From Sarcocystis neurona (taxonomy: Eukaryota > Apicomplexa > Conoidasida > Eucoccidiorida > Sarcocystidae): 64,000 bases of DNA. Of this stretch, positions 44,202 to 56,380 are shown one piece after another. Every line of letters begins with the position of its first letter. Within the stretch, counting starts at the first letter, position 1. The notes below the pieces were generated by a model that did no database searches, was not told where the DNA came from, and saw only the letters and a program-made list of their open reading frames with translations. The stretch covers positions 772,408 to 836,407 of the forward strand of contig KL647303.1 in the NCBI GenBank assembly GCA_000727475.1, read 5' to 3'. A program made the translations under genes and the position numbers.

Positions 44202-47200
44202 CTGCAACAGCAGCGTTAGCAGAAGGGGACGTGAAAACCGCAACGCTTCCCCACGCACAGACGCTCGTTCCGGTCGTTTCTCTCTCCCTCTATCCATGTG
44301 TAAGTGTACCCCCACCCCGTAGGCTTCTCTTGAAACGCTTCCAGTTTCTTCCAAACCGAGCGTTACCTGCGGGTGTATACGAAGGTGTATCAGTATTCAC
44401 TACATTCAAAGAAACTCGCGTGCACCTCTTCACAGCTCCATAGAGAGAAAAGTTTACGTGGAGGTAGATATATTGTCCTTCTCTGTACACGCGAATCCAC
44501 CTATTTTTCTCGTCTGCTTTGCTGTCCTCCACTTCCCTCTCCACAGACAGTTGTACACGACAAAGAACCTCCCGATATACGGTTGTGGCCCGAGGGAAAA
44601 AAAACTGTTAAATGGAGCAAAAGGCAAATTGTAACGTCACAAAAAAAAACTTAGGGCACAAGTACGAAAAAAGCGAGAACGAAGCACCACGCACGCCGTC
44701 ACACAGGAACCTCACCGTCCATATACGTACATGCCTCTTCACAGCTGACAAGCGGATGAGTCTGGGGCTGCATATTTACATATATGCCTACATTATATCC
44801 CTACATATGTCTACTCCTCACACACGTCCATACTCACAATATACACTCTTCTGCAAACGGGCACGTCTGCTAGATTTTGACGAATTTGCGTACTCGTCTT
44901 TTGCTCACTATCTATACGTGTACGCGGGGCATTAGAAGTCCGCGAGAGTAGACACTCGGGGGGAGGGACGGCGAAGAAAGTGGGGATTAAATGGGGAGAA
45001 TCACTCGTGGACAATAACGGGGAAGGCAGCGGCGAAAACGAAAGGAAAAGGGAGCTCCCAGACCTCTTCATTACAGATGGCCCCTCCGCACAAGCGACCG
45101 GAGCACACGTCGGTCTGCCGCCAGAAAATACAAAAAAACCCAAACCGAGAAAAATTTTACCATAGAGACCAACGCCTCCGCGCACGCAAAGCAAGCACGC
45201 AAAAATACTCATACCGAGCAAACACACACAGTCAAGTACAGCTGCGTCCCCCTACATCGCCCGCGGTCGACGTACTCTACCTTTTCCCGCCGACACCTTA
45301 TCCATACACAGTGACACAGCTGCTATACGTACACCATTCAAGGGTTTTAACGCGCTACGTTAAGACCTATGTACTCTATCGTATGTTACGTAGCTATCCC
45401 GCTGTTCCTCTTCTGCACCTCGTTCCTGTCCATTTCGTCGTTCCCTTGTCTTACCTCAACAGAGCAAGATTAAGGTACAGGAGCTGCAGAGAGCAGAAAA
45501 GGAGCGTGGCAAGCAGACACACAGCAAATTCACTGCTCCATAGGGACTGGTGCAGACCCTGTGTTCCCAAAAGTTCTACCAATCCCTTTGCTGAGAGATT
45601 GCCTAGTCCTCCGAACATCCCACTCAAGACGGGAACAGAAAAGCGCCGCAACCACGAAGGCACTCGCTGTTGCACTGTAGCCAACGCTGACAACCTCCCC
45701 GCCTCGACTAGCACTGCCGCGGGTGCTGCTGATTTCGCTCTTCTCCCCGCCTCGTCTGCTGCTGGTGCTGCAACTGCAGCAGGCGGGAAAAATGCGCCAG
45801 AGTGGACGAGAGAGGCAGATTCCGATGCCAAGTCGCACGAACTGCCGCTCCTGCTGCCACTAGCTTCCTGACTCCGCAGAGCAACACCTGCGGGCGTTCC
45901 TGAATTTGGCTGTTCGAGATGCAGCTGCTGCTGCGGGTGAGAAGGATGCTCGAGCCGGAGTGCAGCGTCCGCTCCAAAAGAAGAGAAGTTCTTGAGATGA
46001 GGCGATGCGAACGAAGAAGAAGAGGAAGAACGAGGAGAAAAGGACGAATCGGCAGAGGCCGCTAGACAGACAACCACGCAGGTGGCTTCGGCCAGCAGGT
46101 AGAGCGTAAAAGTTGGCTGGACAGCGAGGGAGGCGAGAGAAGAGAGTGGATAAGTAGGAACCTAAAGCAAGAAAGAGATCCACATGAGGGGAGGTGTCGA
46201 AACAATCATCCTGTAGGACACGAAGGAGAATACGCTGCACGTCGGTGACTTTTGACCACAGATGAGAGGACCCAGGGAGACGATGAAACAGCTGCGGAAG
46301 ACGCGCAAACTTAATACAAGTGGGAGATCTTGAACACAATCATGTAATGCGCATACAGGCAAAGATACAGAAACGTACACACGCATGCACGCAAACGTCG
46401 GCACACACACAGAGGTGCATACGCGTACGTAGACATACATGTGTGTCAACACGTACGCGAATATACGTATGTACAAGCATATATACGTAGGTATATGATG
46501 TATGGACTCTGAAGAAGGGAGCGTGCTTGCAGGGAATTGAACAAGTGCCGCACACGATGGACATACGTAGGTGTATACGCATCTTCACAGCAGCCCGCGT
46601 GTCTGCACAAGTGGCACCGTTAGCCGCTACCCCGTCTGATTCACTCTTAAAAAGGGAGACGGTATAGGGAGGGATGTAGAGATGCACAGAAGCACGAATC
46701 AATCCCCGCAGAGAGACAATTTAAGGCCTCAAAAAAAATCCACTTCGGCTTAGTACAAAAGATTTTTCTCGCTCCCTCATTCTGTCTCTCTCCACGTCTA
46801 TACAGGTGCATGTCTGCTCTGTGCGTACACACAGGTGTAAATACATGTAGAATTCCCTTACAAATATACATATGTGAGTAGACGTTTTAAATTTATTGTA
46901 CTACGAGATACCAGTGAGGTATACTCAGAAAGCACCTGTACACATCTCTTTCGCCTGAAGTACAGCCGTGCGTGTACGTGGTAGCATATTTGATCGTATA
47001 TATATGTATGTGTTAGTTTGTGGGTATTTTTCTGCGCATACGCCTGCATTAACCTGTGTATACAATATCTATTCCGTCTACACTTTCTAGACATATACGT
47101 ATGCACGTATGCAGAGAGCTGGTATACTAAGTCACATACACGTACACGAGTACCCATATACACCTGCCTCTTCAAATTTCTCCCTGTCTCTCTCTATGAG

Positions 47201-49694
47201 TGTATGTATATCTATATGCACCTATAAGTGTATACGTTACTTGCCTATACGGACACATTATAGATATAGAAGAACTCGCTGATTCACTTCTATGTAGGAC
47301 GTTATTTTCCATACTACGCCTACGGGGACTGCACCTCGAGACGGACTGCCCCCAGCGCAAGAAAAGAAAGTTTTTTCCTCTTCCCGTCATTTCTTCCTTT
47401 CCTTCCGCCTTCTCCAAATACACACCTACGCACACACAAATACAGGTATGTATACTTTATCCAAAAAAGTGCGTGAAAGGGAGAGGCGGTCCCAGGCACG
47501 AAACAACAATTCCTCTCACTTCTCCATTAACTCGTTTCTCCATCCTCCTCCTCCTCTCCCTCTCATTTCGCCTCCCCTTCCCATTTCCTCCTCGCTTCTT
47601 CTTCTCACAACTCGCCACTGGTTTTCAAACACCTTTTCTGCTTTAACAGTAGCAAGGGACTTGCCTCGTGTGGGCCATAGGAGATGACGAGGCAGACGCC
47701 GACTAAAATTGACAGCGAGCCGCAGATATCTTCCATGAGCAGCTTCTCTCGTAGTAGATACCCCACCAGCAGCACATTCCAGAATATGTGCATCCCCCCG
47801 AACGGGAGGACAATGGCCTGCGAATACGTGAGGAAGAGCGTAGGAACTATTTCTTGTCGAAAATAAACAACAAGTTTGTCTCTTATAGGTACGCACTGAA
47901 GTACGTACACCTGCATGTCGCATCGCCCTTCAAAATACTCAAGCAGATATATATCTACATGTGTACGTAAAGATACATACATGTATAGACGAACGTGTGG
48001 ACCACACGGGTGCGCCTTGGGAAACCCTGTGCTATCACAGTGGGTGGTTAGACAGTGCTCGTTTGTCATAACGCGGCTACTTCCCGTTGAAGTGCATATT
48101 CTCAGAAACGAAGTTCATGAGGAAACTGCACTACCGAAAGCGAAGCGTTCATGTCTTGGAGGAAGAGTGGATGATGCACATGCTTGCGTGGTGCAGCAGA
48201 AAGGTGCTGCAAAAAAACCGTTTGAGAGAGGGAGCGAGAAGAACGAGAAACGGGGGAACCAGGATGACCGAGAGAAACAGGGGGACAGGAAGAACAACAG
48301 AGAAACAGAGGGCGCGCGTCGCTGTGTTTCTGGATTTGTGGGATGATCTATTTCTCTATGCGGTAGCTTTGTTAAATGTAGATGACTGCTTACTGCAGCA
48401 GCAAATTTCAAAGAAAGTATCGTCAGAAGGGGATTCACGATGACCGAAAGGAAAAAGCCCAGAAGCCAGAGAGGCCGCCGGTGCAACGACCGCGTCGCTC
48501 CCAGCGTCCGTCGCCGCTCCTGCAAAGAAAAGTCGTATTCAACGTATGGGCAGGTGGGTAGGAACGTAGTCACCCGAGGGGCACGGAGATACGCAAGTAT
48601 ATCTATGGAGAGTGGAACGAATATATATATATATATATATATATATCTCTAAAAATACATATATATGTGTATATATACACATACAAATATATACACGCGT
48701 ATACACCTCGTACGTATACATATATAGATATGTAAGTGCACGTGTATATCGCCTCCAGGAAAAGTGCATGCGGGGACATACATACAGAGATTCTTCATGT
48801 ACAGCTGTGTGTGAAGATGCACGTAGAATTACTATGGGCAGACCGGACAGATACCAATTTACAAAAAGAAGTCTTTAACGACAAGTATGTGTTCTTCGCT
48901 CCTGTCAAGAAATTTCAGATGCTTCGTAGAGACGGATGGAACAGAGCAGATCGTTGAACGAAGTGTATTACTCGCATATTAAGACAAAGAAATACGTTGA
49001 GAAGTACGCAGACGTTCGTGGCGTCTACACGTAGGTATGGGTCGATATATGGCGAGACATACAAAAGCACGTCCACACACGCAGAGAGAGGTACATACAC
49101 AAAAATATATTCCTGTGTAAATTTCGCAGACTCATAGAAAAACGAAGACTTCTTATCTTGACATATGTGAGAGGCGCAGCACTATTGTGTCGTGGTTAGT
49201 GCACGACATCCTAGAAGGCTTACCACCACAAGTATGTATTATAGAGAGAGATAGAAAGGGAGAGATAGGATGAGGCACACATGCATACGTATGTACACGT
49301 GTATGTAACTACGTATTTCATATGTACTGCCGGGTCGGCACAGAAGCAGAGATCTGGAAACGTTTCTTTAGCGGAGGGCAGATGCACCATACGTTATTTT
49401 AAAGTTCCTGCAAAGGATCCTACGAGGCCAGTTCTACATACACACATGTATGTACATTAGAGAGAGATACGCATACTCTCTACACACGCATACATATGTA
49501 TATTTTTAGGTGTAGTGGAAATGTGGATTCCTTACTTTAACAAAGGATAGACGCACAATATTATCTCCTAAAGCTCCTGCAAAAGAGCCTACTAGGGTAA
49601 GTACAACACCCAGATACCAAGAGTTGTGGAAAGAAGGCGCGGACGCCCGCAGATACTCCAGGAGCCTCTCCGACGAAACAACGTAAAGCTGCAT
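43874..49694 (-). CDS. NIPA/DUF803 magnesium-transporter-like membrane protein
   Basis: NIPA proteins move Mg2+ and some other divalent ions across membranes. Five exons: 49536-49694, 48394-48519, 47665-47817, 45455-46161 and 43874-44201. All joins are phase-compatible; product about 490 residues. About nine membrane segments: WYLGVVLTLVGSFAGALGDN in exon 1, one in exon 2 (WLLGFFLSVIVNPLLTIL), two in exon 3 including AIVLPFGGMHIFWNVLL and the REKLL turn, three in exon 4 (one containing VPVLSGMFGGLGNLSAKG), and two in exon 5. Motif order and spacing match the family. The oddity is a Ser/Ala/Pro-rich loop of roughly 120 residues in exon 4, making the protein longer than the usual 330-400. The ATG is real and TM1 follows closely, though the frame is open upstream through an acceptor-like stretch, so an extra N-terminal exon is possible. 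Ion specificity and membrane are not visible. Confidence 0.92.
45455..46161 (-). CDS. NIPA-like exon 4 (TM5-TM7 and inserted loop)
   Basis: Acceptor CTTGCTTTAG, phase 0; donor GTAAGA, phase 2. TM5 (PTFTLYLLAEATCVVVCLAA) precedes a Ser/Ala-rich hydrophilic loop. The conserved SGMFGGLGNLSAKG helix and QLLYLNLALL follow. Confidence 0.9.
47665..47817 (-). CDS. NIPA-like exon 3 (TM3-TM4) with a GC donor
   Basis: Acceptor CGTATTCGCAG, phase 0. The exon ends at CACGAG followed by GCAAGT, the usual form of a minor GC-AG intron. No GT near it keeps the family sequence. Confidence 0.88.
48394..48519 (-). CDS. NIPA-like exon 2 (TM2)
   Basis: Acceptor TTTTTCTTTGCAG, phase 0; donor GTAAGC, phase 0. It contains RRPLWLLGFF, equivalent to the K-x-x-W-L-x-G start of TM2 in NIPA proteins. 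Confidence 0.9.
48620..48740. repeat. TA microsatellite in NIPA-like intron 1
   Basis: A pure TA run followed by imperfect TATACA/GTATA units. Confidence 0.8.
49536..49694 (-). CDS. NIPA-like exon 1 (TM1)
   Basis: ATG at 49692-49694; donor GTAAGG, phase 0. TM1 begins about 27 residues in. Confidence 0.87.
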
Positions 49695-49724
49695 TGCTGC
49701 TGCGGGGGGTATACGAAGAGCAAG

Positions 49725-50115
49725 AAACGAAGAAAGAAACGGACAACGACGAGGAGGCAGAAATCAGGAAGAAAAGGAAGACACGATGGAAGACGACGAA
49801 GAGCGGGAGAAGGGGAACGAGAACAGTGAAAAGGGGAGAGACGGTTGAGACAGGGAGAGAGATACAAGTACAAATGCAGACGAACTTGTCCGTATGACAT
49901 TTGACAAAGGGAAAGCAGAATCAGGACGACCGGTTCCTGCATCAAGTTGCACGGAGAGAAACGAACAAACAGAGGAAGTGACAAAGAGAAGAAGATTGAG
50001 AAGAAGAAGAAGAAGGAGAGGGCAAGTGACCGAGCGAAGAAGGAAAAGGATGCAGACACAGAAACGAAATTACAGTGAAAACGAGAAAGAGCAAGAGTGA
50101 GTGTGAAGAAGCGAG
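49725..50115. repeat. GA-rich polypurine stretch upstream of the NIPA-like gene
   Basis: AAGA/GGAG-rich plus strand directly 5' of the NIPA-like ATG (gene on the minus strand, so pyrimidine-rich in its sense). It could be promoter or leader, or the pyrimidine tract of an upstream intron. Confidence 0.6.
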
Positions 50116-50180
50116 TCGAAGAGGAGGAGACAAAGAAGGAATGACGATGAATGGGAGAAGTTTTGGGGGCGAATTAACAC

Positions 50181-50717
50181 CTATAGCAGGAGAAGAAAAG
50201 GCAGAATAGAGGAGGCACGTTGAAAAAACAAGTAAGCTTGTGCTGCTGAAGATGGAGGCGCAGCGGGTTGGCACACGCTGCGCACGGCGATCTTCAGGTA
50301 AGCAGCGAGAGCTGCAGCGACAGCGACACCGACTAGGATCCGCTTTCTCTGTTTCTTGGTAACTGGCTGTGCTGCTGCTATTCCGCATGCCGTGGAGGCG
50401 CTCTTGGCGCTACTGCTGTTCAACCTGTCGGTGTTTCTCCTGCCGAGGTTGAAGGGAGTCCTCCTGCACTTGTTGTTGCTGTCCTTATTGTCTTTTTTCT
50501 GTTGCTGCCGCTGCTTCTTCAGGCCGTATAATAGCAGTCGTTTACACTGCTGTTCCTGAGACTGCTGCTGCTGCTGAGACAGCTGCTGCGGTTGGCAGTT
50601 GCGCTGCTGTCGTTGCAGGTGGTGACGCTTCTGTTCTTCGGATGCTCCTGCTATCTTCCCGCTGCGGTCCTTCTGCTGCAAGCCTAGAAGCGAAGAGCCA
50701 CAGAGCGACGCTGTCAA
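50181..50717 (-). other. Unassigned Gln-rich open frame of 178 codons
   Basis: It is Gln-rich from CAG runs, then basic (KKQRKRI), then a hydrophobic helix (VGVAVAAALAAYLK). Its first codon is not ATG. It could be an N-terminal exon of the NIPA-like gene or an unrelated exon, but I found no donor that joins it in phase. A plus-strand donor-like CTTCAG/GTAAGC lies inside it near 50,297. Confidence 0.25.
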
Positions 50718-52796
50718 GCACGCATCCGCGTCTGTCTAGCACAGAAGTTGTAGAGCTTGGAATTCCATCTGGAGAGGAGGAGGACGGGAAAGAAATTTGA
50801 ACTCGTGACTTTCTCAGATGTCAAAAACCAGGTGTAACGTTGTATGGACTCCTCGTCATGTGCAAATGTAGCTGAACACACACTTGTATCTATTCGAGTT
50901 GTATACGTTCATGCATGCAGTTAGAAGTCAACAGATATATATCTCTCTACCTTGATGTCTCACATATATATCTCTACATGTATACGTGTAGCTACGAATA
51001 GGAAAGAAATACATGCCTGTCGTTATTTTCGTAACGAACACATATATGTATATACGTATAACGATATATGCAAGCGTGTGTGTGTGTATAAGTGAAGTGA
51101 AAGCAGGTGTGGAGGGGAAGGACGCAACAAAGCCGTCGCTCGTTACTGTGTCCCTTTCGAGGAATTCTAAGGCAAGATTGAGTTCGAGTTAGCAGCAGCG
51201 CGCCGTCTTCTGGTGGAGCGTTTGTTTGCAGAAGACAGCGCAGCAAAATTCGTCCGTCTTCTGTCCTCTCCTGAACACGCGTTCCCCTTTTCAAGTAAAA
51301 CGGTGGCTCTCTTTACTTTCGCCGAGTGTTGTGCGGCACGTATGCATTACAACAAACACCACCCGCCTGCAGAACATCAAAATATACAGCACCACAAACA
51401 AACTTCCTTGTTTACAATGTCTCTGACACATAATTATTCAGCGTACAGATGCATTAGCTAATGCACAAACAGTGATACACAAACGTAGTTGCATATACGT
51501 ATAACCCGCCTGCACATATATGTACATGAGTATGTGTGTATGCAAGTGTATCTTTACACGTGTGTTTACACAAGCATGTCACACACAGATACGTAGGTTT
51601 GGAGACAGCCATGGAGAAAACGAGGACAACAGACAAAAAGGACAGGGTGGCCAGCTAATAAGGCAAAAATCTTTTCTCCTTTAGTCCTGCAAGAAACAGA
51701 GGGAAAAGCTGTCTCTCGTGCATACTCACACGCAAATATAATGCATGTGGTCCAGTTCTTTTTGCAAGAGTGGGCGTGTGTGCCACCATAAAAACGCGGC
51801 GAACGGGATACACAAAATGGATGTTCGGGAGAAAAATGTAACAACACACCGGTTCGCACGCATGTGAGACGGCAAGACGTCTGAGTGCATGCCACATGCA
51901 TTCCTGTACAGACAGAAATACACAGGGGAAGAAGAGAGTACAGACGGACACACACACAGAGGGGGACACATAGTGCAAGAACAGGGTATAAACAGACACA
52001 CACAGAGATTTTATGTCCATATATAGATAGACACATGAAGCAAGCACGGAGCCTGTAGATATATAAAAACACACATGTATCCGAAAGCCACGGAAAGAAG
52101 AAAATGTGTACAAATATAGATCTACACAGCACATATAGAATATAAGTAGGCGAAGGACACACATAACTGGTACACGGTGTGAAGCCAAAGAAAAAGAATG
52201 GCGAACACACACGTACGCACATGTGGATTTGTACATTTAGACACAAGGAGGACAGTCGGTTGTATATATACATATATATATATGTATACACACATGGAAT
52301 GAGACAGGGAGATGTACAAAGAATGGAAAATGAAGAAGGTCTCTACATTTGCTTTCTCGTCACTTTTACAGTTGTTATTAGGTACACTTACAAAGAGGGC
52401 AGGAGAGTGGAGTGAAAAAAGAAGGAGGAAAACAGCAGTTATCCTTTCATACCGCTACATAAACTATCCACTAGTATTCGTAATGAGCAAGCGTGAAACA
52501 AATACAAGAGACGAGGAGAGAAGCCCTCAACAATCGGTATTATATTCTCTCGCCCACAACCGCACACATATGCCGACATCCATATACACATTTAAAAACA
52601 TAGATATTACGTATACAAATAGATTCATGGAGATACTCGTATGTATACACATACGTGTACCTCCGTACACGTAGATATGTACGTGTGTATATATGTATGC
52701 ATGTGTGCGTAACTATACACATTTGAGCCCCTGCCTTCTATTTTGTTGTGCTCTGTCCACTTTTTCCCTCCTAAGACTTTTTTCTTCACTACTCAG
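50718..52796. other. Intergenic, repeat-derived frames only
   Basis: The 241-codon minus-strand frame at 51,566-52,291 is Cys/Ser/Tyr/Val-rich with TA/CACA repeat translation at its start and has no recognisable domain. A TA run sits at about 52,262-52,290. Confidence 0.5.
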
Positions 52797-53114
52797 ACGC
52801 AGCCCTGTGTGGCATCGCGTGGGCACGCCTGCAAAAGAACTAATGCAATGTATACACGAAGGAGACGTGTACGCTTTCTTCGTGCGACGTGAGTGAAGCC
52901 CACAGGCAGCAGACTGCGTCTTTTTCAGAGCTAAGAAAGCCAGGTCCGCGCTGTTGTACTGACAAGCGGCTTATATTCAAAGGTGGAAAAGTTACGTTTG
53001 CTTCCGCCCTCTCAAAGATGCCATATACTTGTACGACTGAATCTTCCGAACGCGTCCGCTTACACGCCGTCGTAAAGCACAAGGATATCGACTGTTGGGG
53101 CGTTGCACTTGCAG
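52797..53114 (+). CDS. Possible two-exon fragment of an unrecognised gene
   Basis: Two neighbouring segments have good splice signals and matching phase. 52797-52888 has acceptor TTCACTACTCAG and donor GTGAGT; 52929-53114 has acceptor CTTTTTCAG and donor GTATCT. They read through RVGTPAKELMQCIHEGDVYA and then LIFKGGKVTFASALSKM. A third segment at about 53,168-53,454 is also in phase, but its acceptor is weak; it ends with IFRGGKVMHL and a stop, echoing the GGKV motif. Further plus frames lie at about 53,934-54,041 and 54,231-54,461. No family was recognised and the direction of any full gene is unproven. Confidence 0.3.
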
Positions 53115-55027
53115 GTATCTGAATGGACTCGCAGGATTATATATTACATATATACATATATGTATAGCTGAAACGCAGCTTCATCACCCTGCACGCCGGT
53201 GTTCTGAGGAGAACGCACGTACGCACATGGAGAATCGACAGTACTTTTATTACCATGCACACGCAGACTTCTATGTTTCGGACCCCTACGATGAGGAAAA
53301 AGGCACTTTTATATATTCACGTAGAACTTGTGCAGACACGTACACACATATGCGCAGGTGCCTGTGTGCATACAGTGTCACGAGCGCAGATGTCCAGTTG
53401 TGTATGAACCAGCCTATTCCTATTTTCAGAGGCGGAAAAGTGATGCATTTGTGACGCTGTGAACGACTAAACGCTCACCGGCCTTCCATAGCTGGTCCCT
53501 CAAAGAACGTGGAGTTTTCCTAGAAAAGAGGCCATACTCCCAATAGGCGAGGTCCGTCGGGGATGCAAAAAGTACCACGGAGGAAAAGATATATGTACAC
53601 ACAAAAGTGTATACTTGAAAATGTCAGAGCGTCCACGAAGGAGTGCTTCTCGCAAGGAGTACATAAATATGTGATTGTAAAGATTGTGCACGGAATTCAA
53701 CCGTAACACGTTCACCGGTAGCAAGTGTCTTTCTGCGACGACGAAAGAACAAAAATGATGTACGTGGCCCAAGCATTTCGTTTTCTTGTCCCACAAATCT
53801 CTCTTTCCATCCTAATACAGTCGGCTCCGCCTCTCCCTTTGTGCACAGGCTTGCACAAAAAGGTACGTAGAAAAAGTGAGAAAGAGCGTCCACATGCGTA
53901 TATATGTGTACGCGCATTTATAAGTCCATGGAGGTAGGCGCGGATACAATGTATGTGTACAACTCAAAATACGTGTTGCATCTACAGCGAAGCTGTATCG
54001 TTGTAGCGGTGGGCACATGCAAGGACAGCTGCGTGAAAAGGTATCTGACGAGGCGCATGTGCACGACCAAGTACACGCATATATATGTCAACAGAACACA
54101 CACATATATCTGTCAATCCCTATACATGTGTATGTACGGGGAGAGTTAGGAGTGTCTAGATAGCTAATATATATAAGGGTAACTACGGGGAAGTGCGTAC
54201 AACCACATGCACGTGTGCGGCTGACTATCGTTGGACACGCCCGTGTGTGAGCTCCATGAGCTCCTTCTGGTGCGCCGTATTAGCGAAACCCCGAACACCT
54301 CATCCATTGTCCACTATCTCAAAAGATACACGCAGAAACAGACATCGGTGAACACGTCCTTACTGGCTGTCAGCTCGGCAACTCGCGAGCTGTACGCGTG
54401 TACAAAAAGCCCATACTACAGTAGCGTCAGGCCTGGTACACACGTAGTGAGACATATGTAAGAGCGTACGTCTATGTACATTATCTCTTCAACATCACTA
54501 TACAGATGCAGGTGCAGATATGTTATCTTTTACCACGTTCATGTTGAATGTGACTGTACAGACGTGAATGGATATATTGTAGTACGCAGATATATCCTCT
54601 AATCTAGCGGATCGAGACGATGGGAAAAATCCCGCAAGAGAGGACCTCAGGTGGGAGAGCTGCACGCGTCGCGTACGAGCGCGAGTAAAAGTACCGCTCG
54701 GTTTGCTCTGAACGAAAAGTTCTAATTCTGCTGCTCCTGTACATTTCTCAAAGAGTTTTACTAGTTTTTCCTTCTTTGAACTCCTGCAACGTGCAGCACG
54801 GCGCCCGCTTCATGCCCTCCAGAAAGAATGGCGCGGCGGATACGGCCGGAAAGGAACAGTGGCCCTCAAGATATAGATATACATCTACGTGTACGCATAT
54901 ATACATGTATGTACACGTGTACGTATCTGCGCTATAGAGAAGTTACACATACGTCTGGGTTGATACGCGCCCTTTTCGTGTCTCCACGGTGCATTTTGTC
55001 CGCTGGAGGTATTCGGCGTTCTTACCA
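53115..55027. other. No firm gene; continuation of the weak exon chain
   Basis: It contains the plus-strand frames mentioned for the 52.8 kb fragment. One, starting at the ATG at 53,934, encodes MEVGADTMYVYNSKYV and ends at a donor-like GTATCT. Nothing is firm enough to call. Confidence 0.35.
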
Positions 55028-55762
55028 TCACATCCCGTAGAGGGCCCGACGGCGGGCTTCCATCTTCTTCTTGCATAGCAGCACAGCAGCGAGCTCCGTT
55101 GTGAGGCGAGTGGCTGCGGCTGCTGCGGCGGCTTCACTCGCTTGCTCTGCCGCCGTGCCTCGAGACCGCCCATTGCAGTGAGTACTTGCAGAACTGCTAT
55201 GCTTGTGCACTTCTTTTAGTGCTGCTTCTGCTGCTACTTTAACCTCATGCTCGGTGCTGCTGCAACTTCGTAAGCCCACTAGATTTGCCTGTTCGATTTC
55301 GCTTTTGTCTCACGTTCTACTCTAAAGCGCAAGCTTCGACCGCGGCCTTCTTGTTGTCTCGCTCGTCTCTGCGGCCGCTGTGCAGTGCGTCCTGCTGCAG
55401 CGCTCGCTGCTGCTACTGCAGAGGCTCACCTGCCGGTGTCAACTGCGGCGGGCGTGGCGCCGCTGCTACTGTCGCTGTAGAAGCTGCTGCTGCGACTTGC
55501 AGTTCTGAGGCGTCTGCTCTGGCTAGTACTACTGTGTTGGCCGCCACTCGTGTGGTGGTTGTTCGTGCGGCTCTGTGTCACGCTCAGCTGTAGATGTCCA
55601 CACTTCGGTGATTCAAGAGACTCGACATGGTGGTCGTATGGAGCAGAAACGTACAGAGGTGCACATACGAAGCTTCTGCAGACTTTTTGACGCCGTACGC
55701 TAGCGCTACCCGCGCTGCTGGTGCTGCTGCGGCCGCAGCTGCTGCTGAAGCTACTTCCCCCC

Positions 55763-55824
55763 ATAGCCCTACGATAGTAGGGCTATAGATGTAGAGCAGT
55801 ACCAGCGGCGTCAGCACGAGCCGT
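55763..55824. repeat. Perfect 10-base hairpin plus first copy of a 38-base direct repeat
   Basis: ATAGCCCTAC, a GATA loop and GTAGGGCTAT form a perfect stem at 55763-55786. The 38-base repeat 55787-55824 follows directly, with its second copy at 55985-56022. Confidence 0.85.
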
Positions 55825-55870
55825 CACAGTTCTGCACATCTTTCAGAATCCACACCAGTCAGCGAAGGAT

Positions 55871-55889
55871 GCTTGCTTTAGAAGCAAGC
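55871..55889. repeat. Perfect 8-base hairpin
   Basis: GCTTGCTT, a TAG loop and AAGCAAGC lie between the two copies of the 38-base repeat. Confidence 0.8.
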
Positions 55890-55984
55890 TTTCATCCCAC
55901 GTGGGCTTCCGAACAGATCTTCGGCGCAAAAGCAGAGACGCAACATGATGAAACAACAGCAGCCGCAGCAGATGCAGAGGCTAC

Positions 55985-56022
55985 AGATGTAGAGCAGTAC
56001 CAGCGGCGTCAGCGCGAGCCGT
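55985..56022. repeat. Second copy of the 38-base direct repeat
   Basis: It matches 55787-55824 with one A-to-G difference, offset 198 bases. Confidence 0.85.
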
Positions 56023-56380
56023 AGTGTATCAAGAAGAGCAGCAGCAGCACGAGGAGCGGCAGCAGCAGCAGGAGCAAGAGGTGACCAGGAAGAAGCAGCA
56101 CGGGCGGAGGCGGTGTTGAGTGGGAGATTCTCTGGTGTTGTGCCTCGACACACGTAGAGCAGCGTTCTTTGTTCGCGGACGGATCCATGGAGTTCTCCGT
56201 ATGCAGGCAGAGGAGGAGGGAAGAGACGAACGTGAAGCTCTGGGTGCAGAGCATGCGGAGAAGTGTGCTGCACGAACACCAGCAGCATCAGCAGCACTAG
56301 CGACACGGACAGCAACAACGGCTGTAGAAGCTGCACCGCTTGCTATTGCAGGTTTTTTTTTTCTGTCGTCGTTACAATTT

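Larger units (their letters stand above)
55028..56380. other. GCT/CTG triplet-rich region, possible Ala-rich exons
   Basis: Triplet runs give Ala- or Ser-rich frames on both strands. The more protein-like stretches include minus 55,028-55,260 (ending TTELAAVLLCKKKMEARRRA) and plus 56,210-56,350 (charged, then Ala-rich). No splice chain or family could be set, and intronic triplets elsewhere in this window show that such runs are not proof of coding. Confidence 0.3.

Noticed and set aside
48736..48957. A protein-like plus-strand frame with a stretch KEVFNDKYVFFAPVKKFQ
   Set aside because: It lies wholly in the first NIPA-like intron on the other strand; a useful reminder that chance frames here can look real.
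49188..49240. Second tRNA A-box-like phrase (GTCGTGGTTAGTGCACGAC)
   Set aside because: No B box follows and no cloverleaf can be drawn.
51566..52291. A 241-codon minus-strand frame
   Set aside because: Translation begins in TA repeat and is Cys/Tyr/Val-rich throughout; there are overlapping frames of similar quality and no domain.
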